Assembly (NCBI GenBank): GCA_002049455.2 | Contig: KV918973.1 | Span: 1-64,000, forward strand | From: Porphyra umbilicalis | Lineage: Eukaryota; Rhodophyta; Bangiophyceae; Bangiales; Bangiaceae | Direction of reading: 5' to 3' | DNA: 64,000 nt | Shown here: positions 19,186 through 28,640 of the stretch, one piece after another | Position numbering within the stretch: position 1 is the first letter of the stretch | How the letters are laid out: every line of letters begins with the position of its first letter | Translations under genes and position numbers: made by a program | The notes under the pieces: model-generated | The model's database searches: none | What the model was told of the DNA's origin: nothing | The model's input: the letters and a program-made list of their open reading frames with translations, nothing else

Positions 19186-22152
19186 ATGGAGATGGACGCG
19201 TCCACTGATGATGGGTCTGGGTCGTCGAGCGATGACGGCCGCGGGCAGTCGGAGGGCTCCGCGGACGAGCTGCTTGCGGCCGTCATCGGAGCGCGATCTC
19301 TGTTCCTAATGCGCCGTCACCGCAGGAATGCGGCGCAGCGACCGCGCAGACGGCGTTTTGTCGGGTCTGTGGCCGGGCGGCGTCCCAACCGGCCACGTGA
19401 TTTCGACCAGGGTATGCGCGGCATCATGCGGGATTATTTTGGTGTGGATGGGCAGCCGCCTGTGTATGGAGAAGAGACGTTTGAGCGTCGCTTCCGTGTG
19501 CCACGGTCTGTTTTTATGCGCATTTATGAGGCCATCCGGGACCGGCCATTTTGGCGGCAGAGCATCAATGCGACGGGGCGGCCACAAGCTTATGCTCTGC
19601 AGAAGCTGGTGGCCGCCTTCCGTGTCCTCGCGTACGGGGAGTCGTATGATCGTGCGGATGAGTATGTCCGGCTGTCCAAGTCTACAATTGAGGTGGCCAC
19701 GAAGAAGCTGATTGAGTTTATTGTTGAGGAGTGGGAGCCCGTCTACCTGCGGCCTCCTAACGACGAGGAGGTCAAGCGCATGCTGGAGCGCAACGCAGCA
19801 CGGGGCATGCCGGGATGCATCGGCAGCCTCGATTGCTCGCACTGGGAGTGGGCCGCGTGCCCAAAGGGGCTTGCTGGGCAGTATCAGAACCGCAAGAAGC
19901 GGCGCTCCATCGTCATGGAGACGGTTTGTGATGAGGACCTTTACATCTGGCATTTCTTTATCGGGGCGCCGGGGAGCCTCAATGACCTCAACGTGTTACG
20001 TATCTCACCGTTGTATTTTGATGTGGTGGAGGGTGTGTGGCCGCCGAAGTCTTTCTCTTTCTGTGTGAATGGTCGTTCTCGTCGTTTGTTGTATTATCTT
20101 ACTGACGGTGTTTATCCCAAGTATCCATTTTTTGTGTCTCCGTACCCCAACCCCATCACACCCGCAGAAAAATGTTTCAACCGGCTCCAGGAAGCGCTGC
20201 GCAAGGATGTCGAGCGGCTCTACGGGGTTATGACCGCGAGATTCCACATTCTTCTACACCCTGGCCGATTTGGCTCTGTAGAGCAGATGATGCTTGCCGG
20301 CAAGGCGGCCGCCATTCTGCACAACATGGTCGTTGAGCAGAGGCGTGGCCGGTATGTCGCTCATGAGCGTATGGCAGCGGCGGCGGCCCCAAGGGATGGG
20401 GAACCTGCGGCCGCCGCCGATGATGGCCATGCCGTTGGCGCAGGCGACGTCGGCTGGGCTGGCAATACGGGAACAGGTGTGGCGGCCGCCGGCGATGTCG
20501 AATCGGCGGCGGCCGCCGGCGGAGACCCCTTCGCCGGCGCAGTTGGGCAGGGAGGAGCTGGTGCCGATGACGTCGCTGCCGCGGCCGCCGGCCTGGGCGC
20601 CGCGGCGGCGGCCGCCGGCGATCGATCGCCAGCGGGCATCGGCGGTGGCGGAGCAGATGATGGAGCAGGCGCCACCGCTGCGGCCGCCGGTCTGGTCGGC
20701 CCGGCGGCGGCCGCCGGCGGTGGCTCGCCAGCGGGTGTGCGTGGCGGAGAAGGAGCTGGAAGAGCGGGCGCCGCCGCCGCGGCCGCCAACTTTGGTGGCT
20801 CGGCGGCCGCCGCCGGCGGCGACTCGCCAGCGGGCGGGCGCGGAGGTGACGGAGCTGGTGGTGCGGGCGCCGCCGCCGCGGCCGCCGTCTTTGGTGGCTC
20901 GGCGGCCGCCGCCGGCGGCGACTCGATAGCGGGCGTGCGTGGCGGAGAAGGAGCTGGTGGTGCGGCCGCCGCCGCCGCGGCCGCCGACTTTGTTGGATCG
21001 GCGGCCGCCGCCGGCGGCGCCTCGCCATCATGCGGGGGGGACGTCGGATGTGTGGATGGTGCGGGCGCCGCCGCCGCGGCCGCCAACTTTGGTGTCTTGG
21101 CGGCCGCCGCTGGCGGGGACTCGCCAGCGGGCGTGCGTGGGGGAGACGGCGCTGGGGGTGCGGGCGCCACCGCCGCGGCCGCCGACTTTGGTGGCTCGGC
21201 GGCCGCCGCCGGCGGCGACTCGCCAGCGGGCGTGCGGGGTGGAGAAGGAGCTGGTGGAGCAGGCAGCGCCGCCGCGGCCGCCAACTTTGGTGGCTCGGCG
21301 GCCGCCGCTGGCGGCGTCTCGCCAACGGGCGTGCGTGGAGGAGAGGGCGCTGGTCGTGCGGGCGCCACCGCCGCGGCCGCCGGCTTTGGTGGCTTGGCGG
21401 CCGCCGCTGGCGGCGACTCGCCAGCGGGCGTGCCTTCAAATGATGCAGCTCGTGGTGCGGGCGCCGCCGCCGCGGCCGCCAATTTTGGTGGCTCGGCGGC
21501 CGCCGCTGGCAGCCACTCGCCAGCGGGCGTGCGTGGAGGAGATGCAGCTGGTGGTGCAGGCGCCACCGCCGCGGCCGCCAACTTTGGTGGCTCGGCGGCC
21601 GCCGCCGGCGGTGACTCGCCAGCGGGAGGGCGCGGAGGTGACAGAGCTGGTGGTGCGGGCGCCGCCGCCGCGGCCGCCGGCTTCGGTGGCTCGGCGGCCG
21701 CCGCTGGCGGCGACTCGCCAGCGGGCGTGCGTGGAGGAGAGGGCGCTGGTCGTGCGGGCGCCGCCGCCGCGGCCGCCAACTTTGGTGACTCGGCGGCCGC
21801 CGCCGGCGGCGACTCGCCAGCGGGCGGGCGCGGAGGTGACGGAGCTGGTGGTGCGGGCGCCGCACCCGCGGCCGCCGGCGTTGTCGGTCCGCGTGCGGTT
21901 GCGGGAGGTGGCTCCACAGCCGCAGGACCGGCCGCTGATGCGGCCGCCGCGGCGGCCGCAGCTCCCCGTTTGGCGGCTTTGCCGCACGCTCCCGTGGTTT
22001 TGGGCGGCGCGGACCCCCCGCCGGGTTCTTTTCTGTTCCAGTTGCGGGCGCGCCAGACCGCCACGGACAGAGCAGAGTTCTTCTATCTCCGCGACGACCT
22101 GGCGGCCCATATCTTTGATGATCGCGGGTCCCTTCTGGAGCCGTATTTGTAG
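19186..22152 (+). CDS. PIF/Harbinger DDE transposase with long Ala/Gly repeat tail
   Basis: Transposase of the Harbinger element (DDE_Tnp_4 type nuclease). The 988-residue frame starts at ATG 19186 (MEMDASTDDGSG). Residues 1-65 are acidic then Arg-rich. Residues about 70-390 are the transposase: FERRFRVPRSVFMRIYEAI, the helix-turn-helix-like LAYGESYDRADEYVRLSKST, then catalytic D216 (GSLDCSHWEWAACP), D267 (GAPGSLNDLNVL) and E343 (KDVERLYGVMTARF). All three acids are present. Residues about 395-930 are Ala/Gly-rich, mostly a 33-residue tandem repeat (AAAANFGGSAAAAGG ... SPAGVRGGEGAG). The last 60 residues are again ordinary protein (FLFQLRARQTATDRAEFFYL). Plant and animal PIF transposases are usually 350-450 residues, so the tail is unusual. 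Confidence 0.93.
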   Translation: MEMDASTDDGSGSSSDDGRGQSEGSADELLAAVIGARSLFLMRRHRRNAAQRPRRRRFVGSVAGRRPNRPRDFDQGMRGIMRDYFGVDGQPPVYGEETFERRFRVPRSVFMRIYEAIRDRPFWRQSINATGRPQAYALQKLVAAFRVLAYGESYDRADEYVRLSKSTIEVATKKLIEFIVEEWEPVYLRPPNDEEVKRMLERNAARGMPGCIGSLDCSHWEWAACPKGLAGQYQNRKKRRSIVMETVCDEDLYIWHFFIGAPGSLNDLNVLRISPLYFDVVEGVWPPKSFSFCVNGRSRRLLYYLTDGVYPKYPFFVSPYPNPITPAEKCFNRLQEALRKDVERLYGVMTARFHILLHPGRFGSVEQMMLAGKAAAILHNMVVEQRRGRYVAHERMAAAAAPRDGEPAAAADDGHAVGAGDVGWAGNTGTGVAAAGDVESAAAAGGDPFAGAVGQGGAGADDVAAAAAGLGAAAAAAGDRSPAGIGGGGADDGAGATAAAAGLVGPAAAAGGGSPAGVRGGEGAGRAGAAAAAANFGGSAAAAGGDSPAGGRGGDGAGGAGAAAAAAVFGGSAAAAGGDSIAGVRGGEGAGGAAAAAAAADFVGSAAAAGGASPSCGGDVGCVDGAGAAAAAANFGVLAAAAGGDSPAGVRGGDGAGGAGATAAAADFGGSAAAAGGDSPAGVRGGEGAGGAGSAAAAANFGGSAAAAGGVSPTGVRGGEGAGRAGATAAAAGFGGLAAAAGGDSPAGVPSNDAARGAGAAAAAANFGGSAAAAGSHSPAGVRGGDAAGGAGATAAAANFGGSAAAAGGDSPAGGRGGDRAGGAGAAAAAAGFGGSAAAAGGDSPAGVRGGEGAGRAGAAAAAANFGDSAAAAGGDSPAGGRGGDGAGGAGAAPAAAGVVGPRAVAGGGSTAAGPAADAAAAAAAAPRLAALPHAPVVLGGADPPPGSFLFQLRARQTATDRAEFFYLRDDLAAHIFDDRGSLLEPYL
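20665..21880 (+). repeat. 99-bp coding tandem repeat, about 12 units
   Basis: Unit starts near GCGGGCGCCGCCGCCGCGGC at 20764, 20863, 20962 and so on, always 99 bp apart, so the frame is kept and the product gains 33 residues per unit. Units differ by a few substitutions. Because the unit is a multiple of three and lacks stops, all three plus frames and two minus frames stay largely open across it. Confidence 0.9.
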
Positions 22153-22554
22153 CGTTCAATGGTTTTTTTTTGCCATCATGGCTTTTTTTTTTCCTCACAC
22201 ATTGGCACGTCGGCGGACGCCACCACGCCGACCCGGGATAGGAAAGACGCTTGGACGGCCTCCGTTCTATCTAGGAAGACGGACGAGGCCGCCGCTCTGT
22301 ATGGCGTAGGCGGATGTTCACCAGTGGCTTATACTTTCAAGCTGCAGCATGACTGGTGTACAAGTGAGAGGATTTTGCCGTGCTCGCTTCTCGGACGGAG
22401 TCACAGGGTCGGACAGAGTCGGTGTGTAGGAAAAAAAACCCCGGCGAAGGGGAAAAAAAAACCGTGTATGATTGTCGTACAATAGTCGATGCAGTAGTCG
22501 AGCACTCCACACGCGCAGAGACCCCACCGACACAAATATTAACAGAGATACAAC
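22153..22554. other. Intergenic region between the convergent Harbinger genes
   Basis: Contains T runs at 22161-22168 and 22182-22191 just after the transposase stop, and A runs at 22432-22439 and 22454-22462 flanking CCCCGGCGAAGGGG. These could hold the 3' ends of both transcripts. No reading frame of note. Confidence 0.5.
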
Positions 22555-25152
22555 TCAAGCCAAGTCACCATCCGCGCAATCGCTGCCACTGGTACCACAG
22601 GCAGCGTCCTCCTCGTCGTCGCCCGATTCGCCAGCGGCCGCATTATGCGGCCGCGGCGTCATGGAACAGCTTGGACCCGATACGGTGTTCCTGGCCGCCG
22701 TGAAGCGGGCCTGCTTGGTCTGCAACGAGTTCCAGCCTCGCCCCTTCCTCCGCTTGACCGAGCCGATACCGGCCGAGGCCGCAGCGCGGCGGGCAACGGC
22801 CGCGCTTGCGGCCGCGGCTGGTGATGCGCCGGTACGCGGCGACGCGTCGACGCCGTCACTCGGAGAAGATGAAGACGGGGGCAATGCGGCCGCACTCGCG
22901 GCCGCGCCAGACGCCAGGGACCCGACTGTGTTGTCAGCGGCCGGCGCCAACGCGGCCGCTTCGCCGCCGTTCACAGCCACGCCGCCAGGAGTACCGGGCG
23001 CTCCACCAGACCCGGGAGACGCGGCCGCACCACCACTTGGAGAAACTGCAGATGCTGGCGATGCGGCCGCACTTGGAGCCCTACCTACGGCCGCACCCGC
23101 CGCCGCCTCAGCGGCCGCGGTAGCGGCCGCAGAGGTGCCCGACATAGACGGCGCAGTTGTTGTCGAGCGCGAAGCGACCCGTGCCTCCGCGGCCGTGGCC
23201 TTGCGCAGTCTGGCGTTGGAGAGCAGAAGCCCCCGCTCCATCTCGTTCTTGCGCCACTGCTCCGCCTCACCCGTCTCACGCACGTCCTTGGCCTTCCAAA
23301 AGTCAATGTCGGCGCGCTCGATGGCCGTCTCAGATAAGTACTTGAGGGCGGCCGCCGTCGTGGCGGCCTCCCTTTGGATAGCAATGTCAGTCGAGGCCGC
23401 CGCTTTGGCGGCCTTCGTACCGATAGGCCGCTCTTGGAAGAGGCCGCGCCGCCTACCGACCGTGGAGCTCGAGTCGTCGTCCGAAATGTCCTCGACGCCC
23501 CCGCCTGGCACAGGACGGCGGCCGCGAGCGGCGGCCGCCGTGGCGGCCGCCCCCGACGCGCCGCTGAACTTGTCCAACTTGCGCATGACCGTCCAACACT
23601 TGACCCAATCGGCTCCTCTCGTGCCGCCCTTCTTCACCACCAAGACCGGCGCGTCCCCGTCGTTGTCGTCCGCTTGCACGGCCTCATACAGGTTCTCGGC
23701 GTCAAAGTGCGCGGTGGCCATGCGTATCAGGTCCTCGTCGGTCAAATTGCCCGTCATCTGGCGACGCCCGACGGCCACCATAGAGGATGAGAAGCGTTGA
23801 ACGTTCTTGAAAACTGAATAGCGCAGTTCGCGGTCGATGGCAGTGTCCGTGCGCGCCCTGCGTCCAGGGCCCATCGGGCAATGGGACTTGTACCCGTTGA
23901 CGACTGCAGCGGCAAAGGTTGCTTGGCTCTGGTCGGTACCGACCACCGGGTCTTGCGCCACCGCCAACCAGGCCTGGCAGAAAGCTTCTCGCTCTGCCTC
24001 GGTCCATCCTCGGCCGCGTCCTCTGCCCCTGGCGGTGGGGGACTCGTTGTCGCCAGCGGCGACGGCGTCGGCTGTCGCAGCGGCCGCTGAGGAGGAAGGG
24101 GGACCGCCACCGTCCCCGCCTCCACCGGCGGCCGCTGCACCCCCTCCATGTCCGTCCCCGCCTGGGCCGGCGGTGGGTGCACGCCCTCCATCGCCGACTC
24201 CGCTTCCGCCGCCGCGGCCGCCGTCGGCGGCCGCGGCTCCGGCTGTGTTGCCAGATCCACTCCCGTGAGCGGCCGCTGAGGCGGCCGCTCCGTGACCTGA
24301 TCGGCTGGGCGACGTGACGCCGCGGGACTCTGCGTCGCCGCCATCGCCTCGTGTAGCGTCAGAGGCCGGGAGACCGGCGGTGGCTGCAGCGACAGCATGT
24401 TCAGCCCCGCGCACCTCTGCAACCCCTGCTCCGCGGCCGCCGGGAGGGCAGCGCCCTCCGAGTGCTCCGCGCCTGCCCGCCCCGCGGCCGCGGACTGCAA
24501 ACCCGGCATCGGCGTCGACGGTAGCGCCTCCGACGCCGCGTTCACCGTGTCCGCCGGCGCCGATTGGTCCGCCGAGTGCATGTCCACGTCCGCGGCCTCG
24601 CCCAAGCCCCGATGACCCCCCCGCGACGAGGTTGTATCCGCGGCCTGCGACGCTGCAGCTTGGAGGGGCCTCGAAATCTCCGTCAGCGCGTCGGTCTGCG
24701 GCCGTGGCGGCGGCGTCGGGGGCCGCCCGATCGGCGGCCCCGCCGGCCGCGGCCGAGGAGGCGGCAGGTGACCTTGTCTCATCTGCTGCCGCCCGTGCCG
24801 CCGCGCCTCCTACCAATTGCTCTCCTGCAGGCAGTCCGGACTGCCCTCCCGCAGCAGCCATTGCGCAGTCCGGTCCCCGTTGTGCGCTCTGCGGGCAAGC
24901 TCCTGCAGCTCCCGCAATTCCCCCGCGTCCACCGGAGAAGTTGGTGGCCGCGCTCGCTCCGAGAGACTTGGCGGACTGGATGTTCCGACAGGTGGCCACG
25001 TCGGCGCAGGTGGTCCTTGACGCGGCGGGCTTGGGGGACTCGGCGGCCGCTGGGGCGACGGCCGCCGGGTTGCAGAGGGTGGACCTTGACCAAGTGGGCT
25101 TGGCGGCCGCGCCGGGGGCGGCCGCCAGGCGGACCCAGATGCGCCTTGACAA
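22555..25152 (-). CDS. Myb/SANT-like DNA-binding partner of the Harbinger transposase
   Basis: Second gene of the element; in PIF/Harbinger systems the Myb-like protein binds the transposon ends and brings the transposase to the nucleus. The 865-codon frame has a recognisable domain at residues about 383-530: GWTEAEREAFCQAWLAVAQD, then PVVGTDQSQATFAAAVVNGY, then LRYSVFKNVQRFSSSM and the late WVKCWTVMRKLDKF, the order seen in plant Harbinger SANT proteins. The C-terminal 330 residues are Ala-rich but include an amphipathic block (SETAIERADIDFWKAKDVRE). The N-terminal 380 residues are very low in complexity. A second frame on this strand (23754-24782) reads more like normal protein there, so the true 5' part may be spliced; the stated start is provisional. 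Confidence 0.75.
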   Translation of the reverse strand: MSRRIWVRLAAAPGAAAKPTWSRSTLCNPAAVAPAAAESPKPAASRTTCADVATCRNIQSAKSLGASAATNFSGGRGGIAGAAGACPQSAQRGPDCAMAAAGGQSGLPAGEQLVGGAAARAAADETRSPAASSAAAGGAADRAAPDAAATAADRRADGDFEAPPSCSVAGRGYNLVAGGSSGLGRGRGRGHALGGPIGAGGHGERGVGGATVDADAGFAVRGRGAGRRGALGGRCPPGGRGAGVAEVRGAEHAVAAATAGLPASDATRGDGGDAESRGVTSPSRSGHGAAASAAAHGSGSGNTAGAAAADGGRGGGSGVGDGGRAPTAGPGGDGHGGGAAAAGGGGDGGGPPSSSAAAATADAVAAGDNESPTARGRGRGRGWTEAEREAFCQAWLAVAQDPVVGTDQSQATFAAAVVNGYKSHCPMGPGRRARTDTAIDRELRYSVFKNVQRFSSSMVAVGRRQMTGNLTDEDLIRMATAHFDAENLYEAVQADDNDGDAPVLVVKKGGTRGADWVKCWTVMRKLDKFSGASGAAATAAAARGRRPVPGGGVEDISDDDSSSTVGRRRGLFQERPIGTKAAKAAASTDIAIQREAATTAAALKYLSETAIERADIDFWKAKDVRETGEAEQWRKNEMERGLLLSNARLRKATAAEARVASRSTTTAPSMSGTSAAATAAAEAAAGAAVGRAPSAAASPASAVSPSGGAAASPGSGGAPGTPGGVAVNGGEAAALAPAADNTVGSLASGAAASAAALPPSSSSPSDGVDASPRTGASPAAAASAAVARRAAASAGIGSVKRRKGRGWNSLQTKQARFTAARNTVSGPSCSMTPRPHNAAAGESGDDEEDAACGTSGSDCADGDLA

Positions 25153-25259
25153 GGGGGGCTCCCCAGACCCGATGATGACGGCCGGACTTGGTCACGGGGC
25201 GCACTTGCTCGAGGTGGGCTCTCCGGTGGCTGCCAGCCTCGCGACGGCTGGCATGCGCG

Positions 25260-25640
25260 AGTGGAACTCGGCGGCCGCTGCGGCGACGGCCGCCAATCGG
25301 GGGGACGCAGGCCTTGACGGGGCGGGCTCGGCAGCCGCTGCGGCGGCGGCCGCCAATCGGGGGGACGCAGGCCCTGACGGCGCGGGCTCGGCGGCCGCTG
25401 CGGCGGCGGCCGCCAATCGGGGGGACGCAGGCCTTGACGAAGCGGGCTCGGCGGCCGCTGCGGCGGCGGCCGCCAATCGGGGGGACGCAGGCCTTGACGA
25501 AGCGGGCTCGGCGGCCGCTGCGGCGGCGGCCGGCAATCGGGGGGACGCAGGCCTTGACGAAGCCGGCTCGGCGGCCGCTGCGGCGGCGGCCGCCAATCGG
25601 GGGGACGCGGGTCTTGACGATGCGGGCTCGGCGGTCCTGA
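25260..25640 (+). repeat. 60-bp tandem repeat, about six units
   Basis: Unit of exactly 60 bp (GCGGGCTCGGCGGCCGCTGC, then GGCGGCGGCCGCCAATCGGG and GGGACGCAGGCCTTGACGAA) repeated with few changes. It is open on both strands: AANRGDAGLDEAGS on plus, RQGLRPPDWRPPPQRPPSP on minus. Which strand, if either, is translated is unclear. Confidence 0.85.
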
Positions 25641-27522
25641 CGGCAGTGGACCGAGGCAAGGAGGGTGTACAGGTTGAGGTGGTGGCGCCTCGGCCCCAGA
25701 TGCTCGTGGTGGAGCCTCTGATATGGGCCGAGTGCGCGCCGCCCACGGACACGGGCAGGATGGCGCGCACAGGGGATGATCGTCACCGACGCCAAGCGTG
25801 CGTCGGCACATACGGCAGAACTGCTGCAGACCGCGCCGGCGCTCCGTTTTTGAGATCGGACGCGGCGCGGGAAGAACCATGCTGCCGCAACGGCCGGTCC
25901 TCGCACAGTCCGACGCCTCGTGGGCAGGGAGCGAAAGGCGGCCGCTTCTGCACAGAGCGGCCGCCAAAAAGGTGAGGCAGCCCGCCTTCCGCCGCACCCT
26001 CGTCCAAAAACGGTCGGGACCAGCGGCGGGCACAGAGAAAGACGGCCGCCAAGAGCAACACACACGCGCACACGGTGCCGCCGCGGCCGCCAACGACAAC
26101 GGCGGCCGCGAAAAAGCGCGCGGACACGCACGTCCTCCCTCCCGTGATGCAACGCGGCCGCCAACGACAACGGCGGCCGCTACAAAGCACGCGCGCTCGA
26201 CGTCTCCTCTCCCGCGCTGCAACGGCGGCCGCTGGCGACGATGGCGGCCGCACGCACGCACGCGGATGCACAATGCTCCTCTCTCGGCGCCGAACGGGTC
26301 ACGGCCCCGGTGCGGTTGCCCCCGGCGCTGCCACCCCGCCCACAAATGGTCCACAAACAGAGTCTGCCCCCAACGCAAGCGACCGTTCGAGACGATGCGC
26401 GGCGCCCCCACCCTGCCACTGCGTAGACGATGACAGAGGGGCCCGCAGGGCTCCACCGCGGCCGTTCTCGACGGTCTCGCAGGTGGCACAACCCCACCGT
26501 ACGCCCCAAAAACAGGCGGCCGCCCTCGATTGCCCCCTCGCTCGGGGGGAATCGGGCGGCCGCCTTTCTTGCCTGTCACGCTCAGGGGCCCTGCAGGCCA
26601 CGCCGAGCGTGGCACGCGTGGCCCGCAGGCCTCGCTCAAACGCCACAGAGCTCCCTGCGCGACATGTGGCGCCCAGTCGGCCGTTCACGGTGGACGGCCA
26701 ATCGAGGGTGTGGCCGGGGAGGTGCACAGCGAGAGTGCGTCTGACCAATGAGCATGCGGATCGCTGACACAAAACTCGGAGGGGGTCGCACGATTCTGCG
26801 GCTCCGCAAGGGACGCGATCGAGCGTGGCCCCTGCCGCGTCTCGGCAGCCTTGCAGGCCGGGCCGCCCGACCGCCGCAGGCGGCCGCGTGGGAGCCCGCC
26901 CTGCGTCACGGTGACCGGCGGACACCACGCGGCCGCCTCACAGGCGCTTCAGAACAGAATGCTCCAGTGTCGATCGAGGCGAAAGCGCCACCAGATTGCA
27001 CGCATGCTGTACGTCTGCCGGCTGAACGGACCAATGAGAGACCTACAAATGACTGCTGTCAGTCGCGAGATGCGACAGCGCCGCGAGATGATGCGAGATG
27101 CTGCCAACGTGTCTCCGACAGTTGTGCGTTTGACCTCGTCGTGTCTACTCGACCGCAAGAATTTGCAGCCATTTGAAGCCTATCGCGCTGCGTGTCTCAC
27201 TTGACCGGCTTATTTGCTGACGATTGGGGTCCAGATCAGCGTGATCGCGATGTCGATCGATGGCCTGTTTGCTTGAAATGTCGCACTGGACTGTCGGAAT
27301 GTGGACATCTCACGGGAAAGCCGCTCGCAAGCTCCAGTTCGCAGGTCGACAAACAAGCAACGTCACCTTCTCCGTTTCCCATACACTGCGATCTGCCGAC
27401 AGAAGAAAACAAGTACTCTGGATCCGAGCGGAGCGGGTTCGCAGAGCCTGCGCATATCGCTGCCGAAACGCTTTTGGCCACTCATAGGCGCACACGTTGC
27501 GCTCTTAAACGGTTCGCAGATC
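25641..27522. other. Right-hand region of the Harbinger element
   Basis: No gene is certain. A minus-strand frame (26639 down to 24810) contains FCRMCRRTLGVGDDHPLC, a possible zinc-binding cluster, and ends in a helical stretch (DAGELRELQELARRAHNGD), so it might be an upstream exon of the SANT gene. Paired GCGGCCGC sites are frequent from 25938 to 26935 in sequence that is not obviously coding. From 26950 to 27522 composition returns to normal and nothing is recognised. Confidence 0.4.
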
Positions 27523-27554
27523 GTTCGCAACCGACGTTGTTGGGTGTGCTCTTA

Positions 27555-28138
27555 GCGTCGGCAAGTGTTCAAATAACGGTCGACACGATTTGAGCTCTCC
27601 ACATCTACCGCAACGGCACAGCAGCGACCTCTGTGCGAGCAACACCTTCCAATTGACCTCCACACCTCCACCCCAAGCACCATCACCTCTTTCCCCTTGG
27701 GGAGACGCCCCGGCCGACCATATGACAGGGCGGCGGTCGATGGAGATGGGATACAGTGGGCACAGTCCGAGTTTTTGGATGGAGGGGCGCCGGCAGTTAA
27801 GGGCGTGGGGGGGGGCGGGGGTGACGGCATCGGGGGGGGTATGGTGCCGGTTGACAAAGGCAGCTTGTACGGTGCAAGATGATGCGCCTTCTCGATACAC
27901 CCGAAACTGGAGACACGAGCGCCCGTGGTGGGCGCCAAGCCCGGGCTGAGACGAGCGGTGGTGGCACAACCAGCGCCACGTGTGTGGCCACGTGGTCTTC
28001 ACCGACCGGTATTTGGCGTGGGTCGGATGACCCAGATAGCCACAAATGGGTTCCAAATGTGGGTACCAGCTGTAACGTGGCATGAAACGTGTCCCCGACC
28101 CACGCCACCGACCCACATTTGACTTGCCGACGCTCTCT
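27555..28138. mobile_element. Element R2, right fragment
   Basis: Continues R2 beyond the Harbinger insertion; nearly identical to 17219-17802 of R1, ending in the reverse complement of AGAGAGCGTCGGCAAGTC and flanked by AAT (28139-28141). With the left fragment it totals 678 bp, matching the 679 bp of R1. Confidence 0.9.
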
Positions 28139-28499
28139 AATATCTCATGCAGAAGGGCACCCCGTCGATTGTGTAAGGAAGAATCGTCGTGTGGGCCGTT
28201 TGCAACGCCTCAGAGCACTGTAGTTCAAAGCAAATCGCAATCAAGTCGCCTCAGTACGCTCGACTGGAGGGGGCCCCTTACAGCAGCCGTCGGCCCGCCC
28301 CGGATGGAATGCGGTCGGGATTCAAATGCACTGCCGGACGGAAAGTCCAGTACATGGGAATGACAACGAGAGGCCAGAGAGCAGATCGTTACAACGTTCC
28401 TGCGAGCTGGGCGTCATCACATCATTCACAGTGCTGGAATCACATTTCCCCGTCACACGTCCCACCAGCTGGGCATCATGTCGGCCGCCCCCGCTGTAT
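28139..28499. other. No supported gene
   Basis: Ordinary-composition sequence between R2 and repeat D1; no motif seen on either strand. Confidence 0.4.
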
Positions 28500-28640
28500 C
28501 GTCTCTTTTGGGGACAAACGCCATCGGACGAATCCGATGGCCAAACTGCCATCGGATTTGGGCCCGATGGCGCCATCGGAGACTGCCATCGGATGATACC
28601 ATCCGATGGTGCGCCGAACTGGGCGCTGGAGTCCGATGGT
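28500..28640. repeat. Repeat family D, copy D1 (CCATCGGA-rich)
   Basis: Starts with a 29-bp block (GTCTCTTTTGGGGACAAACG, then CCATCGGA) whose exact reverse complement is at 38115-38143. It then carries about eight CCATCGGA/TCCGATGG motifs in both orientations, which would let the segment fold. Right boundary uncertain. Confidence 0.65.

Larger units (their letters stand above)
18097..27551. mobile_element. PIF/Harbinger transposon (9455 bp)
   Basis: Perfect 29-bp terminal inverted repeats (18097-18125 and 27523-27551) begin GAGCACACCCAACAACGTCG. TTA flanks both ends (18094-18096 and 27552-27554), the TWA duplication characteristic of PIF/Harbinger. It carries the two genes expected of the superfamily, a DDE transposase and a Myb/SANT-like protein, in convergent orientation. 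It is larger than most elements of the group because of long low-complexity coding tails and about 2.4 kb of non-coding right-hand sequence. The 8-mer GCGGCCGC is extremely frequent inside it. Intact ends and transposase suggest a recent, possibly autonomous copy. Confidence 0.93.

Noticed and set aside
20228-22198. Frames of about 570-660 codons on the strand opposite the transposase
   Set aside because: They follow from a 99-bp repeat without stops in most frames; they are Arg/Pro- or Pro/Ala-only and have no domain, while the plus strand carries an intact DDE transposase.
24314-25975. 553-codon plus-strand frame opposite the SANT gene
   Set aside because: Composition driven by GCGGCCGC and the 60-bp repeat; no motif, and the opposite strand carries the recognised SANT domain.
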